63,898 bases of DNA from Beijerinckiaceae bacterium (GCA_025458025.1 JALOTF010000014.1:1-63898), one strand, 5' to 3'; positions 16,553-27,122 are shown, numbered from the stretch's first letter. A program made the numbers and translations. Notes: a model not told the origin generated them from the sequence alone.

Positions 16553-16930
16553 ATGCCGCTTCAGCGCATCACCCTCACCCTGGCACGCAGCAAGGATTAT
16601 CCGAATGGCTCGCAGGCCCACGGCTACGAGATCGTCGCGCCGCTGGATGATGCCGGGCATCTCGATGCCGCAGGATGGGCCAGCGCGAAGGCGGCCTGCA
16701 CCGTGCGACGTTTCTGGGGCAAGGAGGAAATGGACCTCGGCCACCTCGTCCATCGCGGCGGGCCAAAGGGCGGCACTTGGCTCTTCACCTATGACATCGC
16801 TGGCGACGAGGATGACGAATCCGGTTTTCGCTTCGGCGCGCACAGCTTCAATATCGGGGATTACGTCTCGATCCGCGATGAAGACGGTGTGATGCACACG
16901 TTTACGGTTAGCCTGATCGAGCCGGCCTGA
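16553..16930 (+). CDS. Conserved alphaproteobacterial hypothetical protein
   Basis: A 125-aa soluble acidic protein starting at ATG 16553, nine bases after an AGGAG site at 16540-16544. It begins PLQRITLTLARSKDYPNGS, has a VRRFWGKEE..GHLVHRGGPKGG middle and ends with GDYVSIRDEDGVMHTFTV, all patterns I associate with a widespread uncharacterised rhizobial family. It diverges from Ppx/GppA and converges with ureG; the stop codons lie nine bases apart. No function is assigned. Confidence 0.7.
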   Translation: MPLQRITLTLARSKDYPNGSQAHGYEIVAPLDDAGHLDAAGWASAKAACTVRRFWGKEEMDLGHLVHRGGPKGGTWLFTYDIAGDEDDESGFRFGAHSFNIGDYVSIRDEDGVMHTFTVSLIEPA

Positions 16931-16945
16931 GCCGGGAAATCAGGC
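16925..16945. terminator. Symmetric hairpin across two convergent stop codons
   Basis: GCCTGA (16925-16930) and TCAGGC (16940-16945) are perfectly complementary around nine bases, and they contain the stops of the upstream hypothetical gene and of ureG. It could act as a weak bidirectional terminator, but neither side has a T tract. Confidence 0.3.
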
Positions 16946-17557
16946 AGCCTTCAGAGCCAGCCCCCCGCGCTTTTGCAGGAAGGCAATGATTTCGGCCACG
17001 CCCTCGCCGGTCTTCAGGTTCGTGAAGACCACAGGGCGCGGGCCCCGCTGGTTGGCTGCATCCTTCGCCATGACCGTGAGATCGGCCCCGACATGCGGCG
17101 CGAGATCGGTCTTGTTGATCACCAGCAGATCCGATCGCGTGATGCCGGGACCGCCTTTTCGCGGGATTTTCTCGCCCTGCGCCACATCAATCACGTAGAG
17201 CGTGAGATCCGCGAGATCGGGTGAGAAGGTCGCGGCGAGGTTGTCGCCGCCGCTCTCGATCAGGATCAGTTCAAGCGCGGGGAATTTCTTGCGCATCTCC
17301 GCGATGGCATGGAGGTTGAGCGAGCAATCCTCGCGAATGGCCGTATGCGGGCATCCTCCGGTCTCCACGCCCATGATCCGCTCCAGCGGCAGGGCCTGCA
17401 GGCGCGCGAGGATTTCCGCATCCTCCTTCGTGTAGATGTCGTTGGTGATCACCGCGAGATCGCAGGCCGATCGCAGGCGCTGGCAGAGTGCCGCCGTGAG
17501 CGTGGTTTTGCCCGAGCCGACCGGGCCACCGATGCCGACGCGAAGGGGCCCATTCAT
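16940..17557 (-). CDS. ureG: Urease accessory GTPase UreG
   Basis: A 205-aa SIMIBI GTPase. The P-loop GGPVGSGKT is near residues 10-18, the metal-binding Cys-Pro-His triad sits in [13 protein letters not shown] near 66-76, and there are an [13 protein letters not shown] switch and the NKTD base-recognition motif near 147. UreG hydrolyses GTP to deliver nickel to urease together with UreD, UreF and UreE. Length and motifs are intact, in contrast with UreC and UreD in the same locus. It is the last gene of the urease operon. Confidence 0.96.
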   Translation of the reverse strand: MNGPLRVGIGGPVGSGKTTLTAALCQRLRSACDLAVITNDIYTKEDAEILARLQALPLERIMGVETGGCPHTAIREDCSLNLHAIAEMRKKFPALELILIESGGDNLAATFSPDLADLTLYVIDVAQGEKIPRKGGPGITRSDLLVINKTDLAPHVGADLTVMAKDAANQRGPRPVVFTNLKTGEGVAEIIAFLQKRGGLALKAA

Positions 17558-17570
17558 TGAAACGATCCTG

Positions 17571-18245
17571 TCATGAGCGGAAAAGCCTTCCGTTGAGGGT
17601 TTCGTGCCGAAGCGCCATCAGGTCAGCCATCAGGGCCGAGCCGCCGAGCGCGGAAAGCGGCAGGGCGGAGGCCTGCGCCGCTTCGAGAATGAGGGGCTGA
17701 AGCTCCGCGAGCCGCTGCTGCGCCTCGCTCTGCCCGATAATGGCCAGACGGATGCCCGCAGCCAGCAGATTGCCCGCGAAGGCTTGCAGATAGCTCGCGG
17801 CGAGTACGTCCAGCGGCTGTCCATGCAAGCCACCGGCGAGGCCAACCGCCACGGGAAAGGCGATGTCCCGCCCCTCCTCCGGCCAGAGCATGGCGAGCCG
17901 GTCATGCGGCCAGGCACGGCGCACCAGCGCAAGGAAGCTCGCGCCCTGCTGCGCGCTTTCGAGACGGCGCTCGGCGGCCTGCGAGAGCGCAAGCGCGAGA
18001 TCGGAGAGGTCTGTGAGCGCCGTTGCATCGTCACGCGACGACAGCCGCCACGCCTCCCCGAGCAGGATCGCATCATTTCGGCCCGTGCCAAGGCTGAGGA
18101 TGTCACCGATCCAGCCCGCGAGCGCGGCGCCGTTCGTGACGATCCCCTCCTCCACAGCCGACTCGATGCCGTGGGAATAGGCGAAGCCGCCCACCGGAAA
18201 GGCCGGCGAGAACCACGCCTGACGCTGGAATTCGAGGCTCGTCAC
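17571..18245 (-). CDS. ureF: Urease accessory protein UreF
   Basis: A 224-aa all-helical protein. The UreF opening [24 protein letters not shown] is near residues 11-34, the R-N-D-A segment near 56, [11 protein letters not shown] near 92, and the conserved tail [28 protein letters not shown]. UreF bridges UreD and UreG during nickel insertion. No gaps are apparent. It is separated by three bases from ureE and 13 from ureG, all on the minus strand. Confidence 0.93.
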   Translation of the reverse strand: MTSLEFQRQAWFSPAFPVGGFAYSHGIESAVEEGIVTNGAALAGWIGDILSLGTGRNDAILLGEAWRLSSRDDATALTDLSDLALALSQAAERRLESAQQGASFLALVRRAWPHDRLAMLWPEEGRDIAFPVAVGLAGGLHGQPLDVLAASYLQAFAGNLLAAGIRLAIIGQSEAQQRLAELQPLILEAAQASALPLSALGGSALMADLMALRHETLNGRLFRS

Positions 18246-18248
18246 GGC

Positions 18249-18899
18249 TTACCCGTGCTTGTGGCCATGATGATGGTGCGCGTGATCATGCGCATGATCG
18301 TGGTGGTGATCATGGTCATGGTGATGCCCGCAGCCGCAACCCGGCCCATGATCGTGATGCGCATGGGAATGCGCCTCGGCATGGGAATGAGCATGCGCAT
18401 GGTCGTGATCATGGTGATGATGTCCATGATCATGGTGATGATCGTGGCCATGATGATGGGCATGCGTCGCCTGCGCATAGGCCCCGCCCTCGGGGTCGAA
18501 AGCGGCCTCGATCGCGCGCACCTGCCCGCCGAGGCCCTGCACCATTGCCTCGATCACGTGATCGCGCCGGATGCGCAGTTTCTGGCCCACGACCTGAACC
18601 GGCAGGTGCCGGTTTCCGAGATGCCAGGCGAGGCGCAGGAGATGCTCGGGGCTTTCGGCGCGGATTTCGGCGAGAGGTTCGCTCGCGCCCACCACTTCCA
18701 CCATGCGACCATCTTCGAGCTTCAGCGCGTCGCCGGTTCGCAAGGCCACGGCCTCGGGCAGGTCGAGCAGGAAATTCAGGCCGCCCACGCCTTCCATGGC
18801 GAAACGGCGGCGATGGCGATCGTCGAAATCGAGCACCACGGTATCGGCGGGGTCACCGCGCCAATCTCCCTTGGCGACGACTTCCGTGGCGCGGATCAT
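18249..18899 (-). CDS. ureE: Urease nickel metallochaperone UreE with long His-rich tail
   Basis: A 216-aa protein. The N-terminal peptide-binding domain is about residues 1-70, followed by the metal-binding domain with [13 protein letters not shown] and [11 protein letters not shown] near 90-120. From about residue 146 to the end it is a tail rich in His and Asp, with roughly 39 histidines and a CGCG pair. Such tails store nickel. The tail explains the AT-rich, repetitive look of 18250-18470. It follows the MsrQ-like gene at a 29-base gap, rather than ureC as in the usual order. Confidence 0.95.
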   Translation of the reverse strand: MIRATEVVAKGDWRGDPADTVVLDFDDRHRRRFAMEGVGGLNFLLDLPEAVALRTGDALKLEDGRMVEVVGASEPLAEIRAESPEHLLRLAWHLGNRHLPVQVVGQKLRIRRDHVIEAMVQGLGGQVRAIEAAFDPEGGAYAQATHAHHHGHDHHHDHGHHHHDHDHAHAHSHAEAHSHAHHDHGPGCGCGHHHDHDHHHDHAHDHAHHHHGHKHG

Positions 18900-18928
18900 G
18901 CTGGTTCTCCGGGGTCAACAAAACGACT

Positions 18929-19777
18929 TCAAGCGGTAGCACGGCGCGTGCCAGCGGCGGAAGGCCGGGCACGGAAAATCGCGAGCAGCGGCAGCGAGAG
19001 CGCGATTGCCCCCACCACCACGGCCGGGCGCGGCGCGAGCGCGAGCATGAGGTTTGCGTCAAGAATGCGCCGCCACGGCACGCCGGTCGCGAGGCCATAC
19101 CACAGGGCTTCCAGCCCGGCCGTCAGGGGCACGGCGAGCAGCGCCAGCAGAAGCAGCGTCCACGCATTCAGCCAGCGCCGCTTGTGCAGCACGCGCACGG
19201 CCATGAGCACCACGAAAACGCCGATCTGCACCACCTCCTCGCTCACATTGATCTTCGCCTGCAGGAAGGCGTGAAAGATCGCCAGCACGGTGAGCGGATA
19301 GATGAGCCGATGCAGCTTGTTCCAGCCCTCCGCCCCCATGCGGCGGATCGCGCCATCGGTGGAGGTCACGCCCAGCGCGACCATCGCCGCGAGGCTCACG
19401 AAGCCGATGGTGAGGTAGAAGCGCTTGATGATTTCCAGCGCCACCACCACAAGATCGTAGCGCTGCTGCACGACATACAGAAACAGGTGGATGAGCGTGT
19501 AAGCCAAGGCCGCGACGCCGAGCATGCGGCGCAATTGCACGAGCTTCCCCCAGCCGGTAATGAGGCGCAAAGGCGTGATGGCGAGCGTGACGAGCAGCAA
19601 TCGCACGGCCCACAGGCCGGTTTCATGCAGCGCCACCTCGAGCGGTTTCGCGCCGAGCGTGCCGTTCAGCCAATGCCAGCCGATCCAAAGGCCGGGCGCA
19701 ATGACGCCCGCGAGCGCCAAGGCCTTCAGCGGCGCGAAGCGGCCTTGGCGGTCTTTCCAGGGAAGCGCGATCTGCAT
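18929..19777 (-). CDS. msrQ: MsrQ/ferric-reductase-like heme membrane protein
   Basis: A 282-aa polytopic protein with about seven or eight hydrophobic segments. The ferric-reductase-like core includes VALHETGLWAVRLLLVTLAITPLR near 50, RMLGVAALAYTLIHLFLY near 85 and WNKLHRLIYPLTVLAIFHAF near 155, with histidines placed as heme b ligands in MsrQ (YedZ). MsrQ feeds electrons to the periplasmic methionine sulfoxide reductase MsrP. No msrP gene lies nearby. About 70 extra C-terminal residues form two further helices. It lies inside the urease gene run, between ureC and ureE. Confidence 0.75.
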   Translation of the reverse strand: MQIALPWKDRQGRFAPLKALALAGVIAPGLWIGWHWLNGTLGAKPLEVALHETGLWAVRLLLVTLAITPLRLITGWGKLVQLRRMLGVAALAYTLIHLFLYVVQQRYDLVVVALEIIKRFYLTIGFVSLAAMVALGVTSTDGAIRRMGAEGWNKLHRLIYPLTVLAIFHAFLQAKINVSEEVVQIGVFVVLMAVRVLHKRRWLNAWTLLLLALLAVPLTAGLEALWYGLATGVPWRRILDANLMLALAPRPAVVVGAIALSLPLLAIFRARPSAAGTRRATA

Positions 19778-19824
19778 GATCGAGAGATGGCGCGCGGGGC
19801 ACCCACGCGCAAGTCACGCCTGCG

Positions 19825-20121
19825 TCAGAGGATTTCCACCCGATCAGGATGGATGATTTCCACGCGCCGCTCCAGCACGAATTCTGCCGCGGCCGCGCGC
19901 CAGGCCTTGAGATGCGGGGTCTCAAAATGTGCCGCGAGATGCTCCCGCGTCTCCCAGCGCTCGACGAAGACCACGCAATTCGGGTCGCTGATGCTCTGGT
20001 GGAGATCGTAGCTGAGGCAGCCCGGTTCCTTCCGCGTCTCTACAAGGCAATGGGCGGCGGCGGCCCGCACCGCATCCGCAGTGCCGGGCTTGATGCGCAT
20101 GGTGGCGATCACGAAAATCAT
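19825..20121 (-). CDS. ABM-domain putative quinol monooxygenase
   Basis: A 98-aa single-domain ferredoxin-like protein of the antibiotic biosynthesis monooxygenase (YgiN-like) type. It shows IFVIATMRIKPGTADAVRAA at the start, ETRKEPGCLSYDLHQS near 32, VVFVERWETREHLAAHFETPHLKAW near 50-75, and a final strand. Such proteins act as dimers on quinols or as small cofactor-free oxygenases; the substrate is unknown. It is 37 bases after ureC and 48 before the MsrQ-like gene. A redox pair unrelated to nickel insertion is suggested, but linkage to urease is unexplained. Confidence 0.75.
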   Translation of the reverse strand: MIFVIATMRIKPGTADAVRAAAAHCLVETRKEPGCLSYDLHQSISDPNCVVFVERWETREHLAAHFETPHLKAWRAAAAEFVLERRVEIIHPDRVEIL

Positions 20122-20157
20122 GCGGAGACTCGCTTGGCTGAAGACATCCCCGCAACG

Positions 20158-21837
<1,680 letters not shown>

Positions 21838-21838
21838 G

Positions 21839-22144
21839 TCAGATCTTCCCCATCACCAGCCCACGGAAGCCGTAGACCTCGCGTTTCCCGGCGATTTCCA
21901 CCAAAGCGACCTCGCGGGTCTGGCCCGGCTCGAAGCGCACGGCGGTGCCGGCGGGAATGTCGAGCCGGAAGCCCCTCGCCTTCTCGCGTTCAAAGCTCAA
22001 GGCTGCGTTCGTCTCGAAGAAATGGTAATGCGAGCCGACCTGAATGGGCCGGGTGCCGGTATTGGCGACCGTCAGCCGAAGCGTCGTGCGCCCGGCATTC
22101 ATCTCGATCTCGCCGTCCTTGGTGATGACTTCGCCGGGGATCAT
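21839..22144 (-). CDS. ureB: Urease subunit beta
   Basis: A 101-aa protein of standard length. It begins [19 protein letters not shown], followed by [21 protein letters not shown] near 27-47, the [20 protein letters not shown] core, and ends [10 protein letters not shown], all diagnostic for UreB. It forms the trimeric structural shell with UreA and UreC. It is intact. It overlaps the small upstream gene by four bases and is one base from ureC. Confidence 0.96.
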   Translation of the reverse strand: MIPGEVITKDGEIEMNAGRTTLRLTVANTGTRPIQVGSHYHFFETNAALSFEREKARGFRLDIPAGTAVRFEPGQTREVALVEIAGKREVYGFRGLVMGKI

Positions 22145-22377
22145 GCCCGGTCCTCCGGGCGACGGACGAGCTTCTCGATGGCGCGCGCTTCGGCCCGGCG
22201 TCCAGCGCGGTAGGCCAGCACGCTGGCAATTACGGTAATGGCGGCGAAGAGGAGATGATCCGGCTCGAAGAGATGCGCGAGTGCCGCAACGAAACCGAGA
22301 TGCGCATGTTCGCCGGGATGCGCGAAGGTCGCCGAAGGCAGCAGCATAAACAGGCAGATCGCGTATTTTTTCATCAC
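22141..22377 (-). CDS. Short HupE/UreJ-like membrane protein
   Basis: A 78-aa protein between ureA and ureB. A signal-like N-terminus ([17 protein letters not shown]) is followed by HPGEHAH, then [30 protein letters not shown], and a charged tail with many Arg and Glu. The AHPG start and the A-H-x-x-x-P-D-H-L-L pattern resemble the first helices of HupE/UreJ nickel permeases, but only one or two membrane helices remain of six or seven. It may be a reduced nickel-related accessory protein. Overlap with ureB (ATGA) supports it being real. Confidence 0.6.
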   Translation of the reverse strand: MMKKYAICLFMLLPSATFAHPGEHAHLGFVAALAHLFEPDHLLFAAITVIASVLAYRAGRRAEARAIEKLVRRPEDRA

Positions 22378-22390
22378 TCGGCCTCCAATT

Positions 22391-22693
22391 TCAGCGAATG
22401 GGTTCGTGCACGGTCACGAGCTTGGTGCCGTCCGGGAAAGTGGCTTCCACCTGCACATCGTGGATCATCTCGGCGATGCCGCTCATAACCTGCGCCCGCG
22501 TCAGGATTTTCGCGGCACTCTCCATGAGTTCGGCCACGGAGCGGCCATCGCGCGCGCCCTCCACCACATGGTCGGTGATGAGGGCCACCGCCTCCGGGTG
22601 GTTCAGCTTCACGCCGCGTTCCAGTCTGCGGCGCGCGACCATCGCAGCCATGGCGACGATCAGCTTGTCCTTTTCGCGCGGGGAGAGATTCAT
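22391..22693 (-). CDS. ureA: Urease subunit gamma
   Basis: A 100-aa protein of exact family length. It begins [11 protein letters not shown], continues [21 protein letters not shown] near 20-40 and [14 protein letters not shown] near 45, and ends [21 protein letters not shown]. All conserved positions are present. UreA is a structural subunit of the urease trimer. It lies 16 bases after ureD and 13 before the small HupE/UreJ-like gene. Confidence 0.97.
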   Translation of the reverse strand: MNLSPREKDKLIVAMAAMVARRRLERGVKLNHPEAVALITDHVVEGARDGRSVAELMESAAKILTRAQVMSGIAEMIHDVQVEATFPDGTKLVTVHEPIR

Positions 22694-22709
22694 CGAAGGC
22701 CTCGGTTCG

Positions 22710-23516
22710 TCACTGCAACATCAGAAGCCGCGAGAGCTGCAGATCGCCCCCGGCGGCGGCCCGGACCGCGCTCAGGAAGGCGCGTCGCAGGGCGACATCA
22801 TTGGAGGACAGGGCACGAGCAAAAACGAGTCCGGAATGGCTGGTGGCCCCGGCCTGCACCGTGGGCTCGCTTCCGAAAGCCTCGCGGATGCCCGCAAGCC
22901 GTTCGCCAGCATCGGGCATGGCGAGAATGAGCGTGGCCATGAAAGGCTGCCCTGCCAACGCACCGGGATGACCCGAGCGCGGCTCCTCACCCTTCAGATG
23001 GAACTCTTCGGCCAGCACCAGCTTACCACCGATGCGCAGGCGCCAGCGATCTTGCCACGAGCCGGAGGTGAAGCGCTCGCCGCTCGCGATGCGCCCGATC
23101 TGCAGCATTTCTCCCAACAGAAGCTGCGAATCCGGTGCAAGCGTGATGGAAAAATCGCGCATGAGCCGCGCACCCTTGTGGATGATCGTCTCCGCCGGAA
23201 GCCAGCAGAGTGTCGCGCCGTTTTCAGCCTTGAGCGACATTGTCATGCGCGTCATATCCCCGCCCGACCGGTAAATGCGCTCGGCCGCCGCACCCCCCGC
23301 GACATTGACCATCAGCGCCTCGATCGCATCCGGCGTGCGGCGCGGCATGCGGAAGCGAAAAGCTCCGGCTTCATGCCGATCGGTCAGGCGCAGGCGACCC
23401 GCTTCCCGGGCTACGGCAAGGCGCAATTGTGCATCCACGCGCAGGCAGGCGGGCAAATCGTTGCCCGGCTCATCTGGCGCCGGGGGTGCAGGCAAGGAAT
23501 CGAAGTCGAGGCGCAT
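22710..23516 (-). CDS. ureD: Urease accessory protein UreD, with an internal in-frame deletion
   Basis: About 268 aa from the ATG at 23516; an ATG at 23549 and a TTG at 23576 are alternatives. UreD landmarks are present: [35 protein letters not shown], and the [16 protein letters not shown] strand. Between VNVAGG and AAAERIYRS about 24 residues are missing; the family has a GGDR-containing strand pair ending in TTQ there. The junction is at about 23291/23292. UreD is the scaffold through which nickel passes to UreC, so the loss may impair maturation. It is the first gene of the urease operon. Confidence 0.88.
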   Translation of the reverse strand: MRLDFDSLPAPPAPDEPGNDLPACLRVDAQLRLAVAREAGRLRLTDRHEAGAFRFRMPRRTPDAIEALMVNVAGGAAAERIYRSGGDMTRMTMSLKAENGATLCWLPAETIIHKGARLMRDFSITLAPDSQLLLGEMLQIGRIASGERFTSGSWQDRWRLRIGGKLVLAEEFHLKGEEPRSGHPGALAGQPFMATLILAMPDAGERLAGIREAFGSEPTVQAGATSHSGLVFARALSSNDVALRRAFLSAVRAAAGGDLQLSRLLMLQ

Positions 23517-23703
23517 GTTGGTTCCGGTTTTTCCTGAAAGACCATGCATCTCATGGGCCAACACGATCAGACCCAACGAGGTCGCTACCGAGAATAACGG
23601 GAACCGAGGAAAAACTGGCGGATTTGCCAGCCCGGGGGAAACCTTTCACAACGTTCCTGCGTAGAGAGAAACGACACGCTCCCTGTTCGAAAGCCGGGTT
23701 TCC

Positions 23704-24114
23704 ATGAAAATGATTTTAGGTCTCTTCGCCGTCGCAGCCATCGTCTATCTGGTGCTCGATATGCTCTGGCTGCTGGTCATCGCCCGCGGATTTTACCAAG
23801 CCGAAATCGGCGCGCTGCTGAAGCCCGAGCCGGATCTGATGGCTGCAGGCCTGTTCTACATTCTCTATCTCGTGGGCATCATGGTGTTTGTCATTCTGCC
23901 CGGCGCGGAAAACGGGCAGATCGTGAAAGCCATGGCCATGGGCTTTTTCTTCGGGCTCGTGGCCTATGGCACCTATGATCTCACGAACTGGGCCGTGATG
24001 AAGGGCTTCGGCCCGCGCATCGCGCTGGTCGATATGATCTGGGGCGCAAGCGTTTCGGCCATCATCACTGGCGCTTCCCTCGGCGTCGGGCGGATGGTCG
24101 GCTGGGTGGATTGA
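23704..24114 (+). CDS. DUF2177 family membrane protein
   Basis: A 136-aa protein with four hydrophobic segments. The family-specific stretches are YLVLDMLWLLVIARGFYQAEIGALL near 14-38, FYILYLVGIMVFVILPG near 51, and GTYDLTNWAVMKGF near 91 followed by DMIWG. No function is known for this family. It is divergent from ureD, with about 190 bases between them holding both promoters, and its end faces the next gene with only six bases between stop codons. Confidence 0.88.
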   Translation: MKMILGLFAVAAIVYLVLDMLWLLVIARGFYQAEIGALLKPEPDLMAAGLFYILYLVGIMVFVILPGAENGQIVKAMAMGFFFGLVAYGTYDLTNWAVMKGFGPRIALVDMIWGASVSAIITGASLGVGRMVGWVD

Positions 24115-24120
24115 TCGCCC

Positions 24121-25881
24121 TCACGGTGTGCGGCGAATATTGATCGCGCGATCGAAATCGCGGCCCGCCGCACGCAGCACCGGCGCCAGTTCCCGCACCA
24201 TATCCGCCGAGCAGAGCGGCCCCGGCGGATTGAGTTCGAGGCGCCGCTCCACATGAAGATGGCCGGTCTCCAGCCGGTAACGCGCCTGATAAGAGCCGTG
24301 CTGCTCTTCGACCCGCAGATCGGGCAGAACATCCAGCAGGATGCGTGAATCCGGCAGATGCAGCACCAGATGCTGTTCCAGCCTAAGCGGATGGCAGGCG
24401 ACCGGCCCTTCCACCCGCTCCCGCAGCACGGGCATGAGATGGGCGAGCGGCGCCCGAAACAGGCGTGGCCCTGCTCCGGCCTGCACGGTCGGCATCGACG
24501 CTGTTCCGGTCGGGGCTGCGAGCGCAAAGGTCAGATGCTGGCGGAGCCGATCAGGCCCCTCCTCCATAAATCCGAGGCGGATTGTTCCGGAATGGCCCTG
24601 CTTCCGCAGCAATTCCTGTTGCCGTCCCGGCTGCTCCTCCAGGCGCTGGATCAACCGGGCCAGCAGCGGCTTCGCGGTGCCGCGGGCTTCCGTGAGCGAT
24701 TGGCCATCAATGGCTCCGGCATGGTCGAGGCTCAATTGGGCACGCTGTATCAGGTGGTGATCCGCTGGGCGCAAGGGGCGAAAGCTGCGTCTTTCGATGT
24801 GCGAACCATCGATCACCAAAGTAGCCTTGCCGCCGAGTTCGAGATGCGGTGCATCGGAATCGAGCAGTACGCCGTTCACGGGGTCGAGCAGCACCCCTGT
24901 TCCCGGAGCTTCAACCAGAACCGTATCGAACAGGAAGACGGGGTGAAGCGTTGGTCCCGGGACCGGACGGCGATTGGAAAGAACGAGCCGGCTCGCCCAG
25001 CCGCGCTGTTCCATCTCGGCCATCAGGGCCACGGCATGGTCGAGCGGCCCGGGCAACCGTTCATGTTCGCTCAACGTGGGCGCCGGTTCGGCGAGTGATC
25101 GCCCGAGCGAAGGATCGAAGCCGTTCCCACGCTCGTCCATGTTGAATTGTCGCAGAAGCGCCAGCAGGTTGGCCCGGTTTGGCGGCGGCGATGCCACGGG
25201 CTCTTTCGGCCGTTTGAGCGTAACTTCAAAGGGCGCCAGAAGCGCTCGCGCCAGATTATCGAGGTTCCCATGGTTCGACAGGCTCATCCGCACCGGGCTC
25301 GCGAAGCCGGTTGCCGCGGGCGAGGCCGGTTCGATGCGGCCCTCGAGGATGATCGTTCCGCCTATCAGCGGTTCCTCCGACAGATCAAGGCCCGACATGT
25401 CGAGGGTCGTTGCTGGCGTGAGGCCGATGATCTCGATCCGTAATCGTCCCGGCACGGTCGCTGGAAAGGCGAAGGACTGGTCGAGCCCCTGCCCCGGCCC
25501 CATCGGGCGCAGGCGGAAAGCGCCCCGCCAACCGGGTGCTGGATCATTGGGCGACGCATCGTGGATGGATTGCCGCGCGTCTTGCGCAGGCTCGAGTGCT
25601 GCATGTTTGGCCCCCGCTGGCCAAAGCCGTTCAAGCCGGGCCAGCCCCTCATGAATAAATGGTTCGACCTGCCATTCCCCTGTGCTTGGCAGGGCGGGCC
25701 ATTCCTGCCACCAATCGACGCGCCATTCCGCGCGGTCAGAAAGATCTATGCGCAGGGTGAGGCGCATGCCTTTCTGTCCGGCCAGCAAGGGCGAGGCAAG
25801 GAACAGACCGGGCAAAGCGAGCAGAATGCAACCGATAGCTGCCAGTCGCCGTCGCAGCGAAAAAAGCCGGAACGCCCGCAT
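24121..25881 (-). CDS. Degenerate DUF3857/transglutaminase-like exported protein
   Basis: 586 aa. The N-terminal 35 residues look like a signal peptide or anchor. The middle resembles a transglutaminase core: LPGPLDHAVALMAEMEQRGW near 276-294, LFDTVLVEAPG near 317, and LLDPVNG near 331. At the positions where active members have Cys (GDC-E-D) and His (FDH), this protein has Leu/Pro and Thr, so it is predicted catalytically dead; only the Asp remains. The last 90 residues resemble the DUF3858 beta-rich tail (LPDSRILLDVLPDL, then ERRLELNPPG). The role is unknown. Confidence 0.6.
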   Translation of the reverse strand: MRAFRLFSLRRRLAAIGCILLALPGLFLASPLLAGQKGMRLTLRIDLSDRAEWRVDWWQEWPALPSTGEWQVEPFIHEGLARLERLWPAGAKHAALEPAQDARQSIHDASPNDPAPGWRGAFRLRPMGPGQGLDQSFAFPATVPGRLRIEIIGLTPATTLDMSGLDLSEEPLIGGTIILEGRIEPASPAATGFASPVRMSLSNHGNLDNLARALLAPFEVTLKRPKEPVASPPPNRANLLALLRQFNMDERGNGFDPSLGRSLAEPAPTLSEHERLPGPLDHAVALMAEMEQRGWASRLVLSNRRPVPGPTLHPVFLFDTVLVEAPGTGVLLDPVNGVLLDSDAPHLELGGKATLVIDGSHIERRSFRPLRPADHHLIQRAQLSLDHAGAIDGQSLTEARGTAKPLLARLIQRLEEQPGRQQELLRKQGHSGTIRLGFMEEGPDRLRQHLTFALAAPTGTASMPTVQAGAGPRLFRAPLAHLMPVLRERVEGPVACHPLRLEQHLVLHLPDSRILLDVLPDLRVEEQHGSYQARYRLETGHLHVERRLELNPPGPLCSADMVRELAPVLRAAGRDFDRAINIRRTP

Positions 25882-25958
25882 GGGTTCCTCCTCTCGATGA
25901 TCCGGAGAAGAGGGCTAGCGGGCGTCCGGCCAAGAAAAGGCTAAGGCCAAGGGGGAGA

Positions 25959-25979
25959 AGCCGGATTCTTCACCCGGCT
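25959..25979 (-). terminator. Candidate terminator after the first ABC cassette
   Basis: Read on the minus strand, AGCCGG and CCGGCT (six pairs, nine-base loop) are followed by TCTCCCCCTT. It lies about 75 bases downstream of the ATPase stop. The stem is modest and the tail mixed C/T, so this is a weak call. Confidence 0.35.
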
Positions 25980-26054
25980 GGTTCACCGAAAGGCACGCCA
26001 AAACAAGGCTTTTAAGCCAAATCCTGCGATTGTGATTCCGCTTCAGCCGAGCTC

Positions 26055-27122
26055 TCAGGGGCGCACGAGAATGGTGCCGCGCTCCACGAAGGAGAGCCCG
26101 ACCTCCTCGCCCACGGCGCGCACCGCATGGGCCTCCGGCGCAATGACGAAAAGCCGGCCTGCTGGCGTCTCAAGGTTGTATTCCGCAACGCCACCCATAT
26201 AGGTCGCAGTGGCGATCTTCGCCGCGAGCGTGTTCTCCGTGCCGGCTGCATGAAGCCGCACAGCTTCGGGACGGATGACGAGATCGGCCGAACCGGGCGT
26301 GAGCCCGCGCGCCGGCAGGTTGAACTGCGCACCACCGAGTTTCACATCGGCGCGAGTGCCCGTCACTTTGATCACCTCGGCATTCACATGGTTCGCTTCG
26401 CCCATGAAGGTTGCCACGAAAGTGTTCGCGGGCTCCTCGTAGAGATCGCGCGGGCTGCCGGCCTGCGCGATCTCCGCCGCCTTCATCACCACAATCTTGT
26501 CAGACACGGCGAGCGCCTCGGACTGGTCATGCGTGACATAGACCACGGTGACGCCGAGCCGCTGCTGCAACTCGCGGATTTCCTCGCGCATCGAACGGCG
26601 CAGGCGAGCATCGAGGTTCGACAGCGGCTCATCGAAGAGCAGCACATCCGGTTCGAGCACAAGCGCGCGGGCCACGGCCACACGCTGCTGCTGGCCGCCG
26701 GACATCTCGGATGGCAGGCGGCTGCCATAGCCCTTGAGGCCTACGGTCGTCAGCGCATCCTCGGCCTTGGCATAGGCCTCGGGCTTGCCCATTCCGCCGG
26801 AAATCAGCCCGAAAGCCACGTTTTCCAGCACGGACATGTGTGGAAACAGCGCGTAGGACTGGAACACCATCGAGACATTGCGCTCGCCGGCCGAAAGATC
26901 GGTCACGTCGCGCCCCCCGATATAGAGCTTGCCTTCGGAGACGCGTTCCAGCCCCGCGATCATGCGCAGCAAGGTGGTCTTGCCGCAACCGGACGGGCCA
27001 AGAAGGGTGACGAGCGAGCCCGCCTCGATCACGAGGTCGAGTGGCTTCACGGCGGTCACCGCGCCATATCGCTTGGCGACGCGCGTCAGGCGAACCTCGG
27101 CGGCTTGCTTCTTCGTGGTCAT
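26055..27122 (-). CDS. ABC transporter ATP-binding protein (FbpC/AfuC-like), cassette 1
   Basis: A 355-aa ATPase. Walker A LGPSGCGKTT is near 38-47, the Q-loop lies in VFQSYALFPHM, the signature is LSGGQQQR near 137, Walker B LLFDEPLSNLDARLRR near 158, and the H-loop YVTHDQSEA near 195. The C-terminal third is a TOBE regulatory domain. It powers the importer formed with the overlapping permease gene (four-base ATGA overlap). Sequence is close to the mirrored cassette at 38754-39800. Confidence 0.93.
   Translation of the reverse strand: MTTKKQAAEVRLTRVAKRYGAVTAVKPLDLVIEAGSLVTLLGPSGCGKTTLLRMIAGLERVSEGKLYIGGRDVTDLSAGERNVSMVFQSYALFPHMSVLENVAFGLISGGMGKPEAYAKAEDALTTVGLKGYGSRLPSEMSGGQQQRVAVARALVLEPDVLLFDEPLSNLDARLRRSMREEIRELQQRLGVTVVYVTHDQSEALAVSDKIVVMKAAEIAQAGSPRDLYEEPANTFVATFMGEANHVNAEVIKVTGTRADVKLGGAQFNLPARGLTPGSADLVIRPEAVRLHAAGTENTLAAKIATATYMGGVAEYNLETPAGRLFVIAPEAHAVRAVGEEVGLSFVERGTILVRP

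Noticed and set aside
18250-18470. Repeated ATGATCATGG-like pattern looking like tandem repeats
   Set aside because: It is the reverse complement of His/Asp codons in the UreE tail and needs no separate repeat feature.
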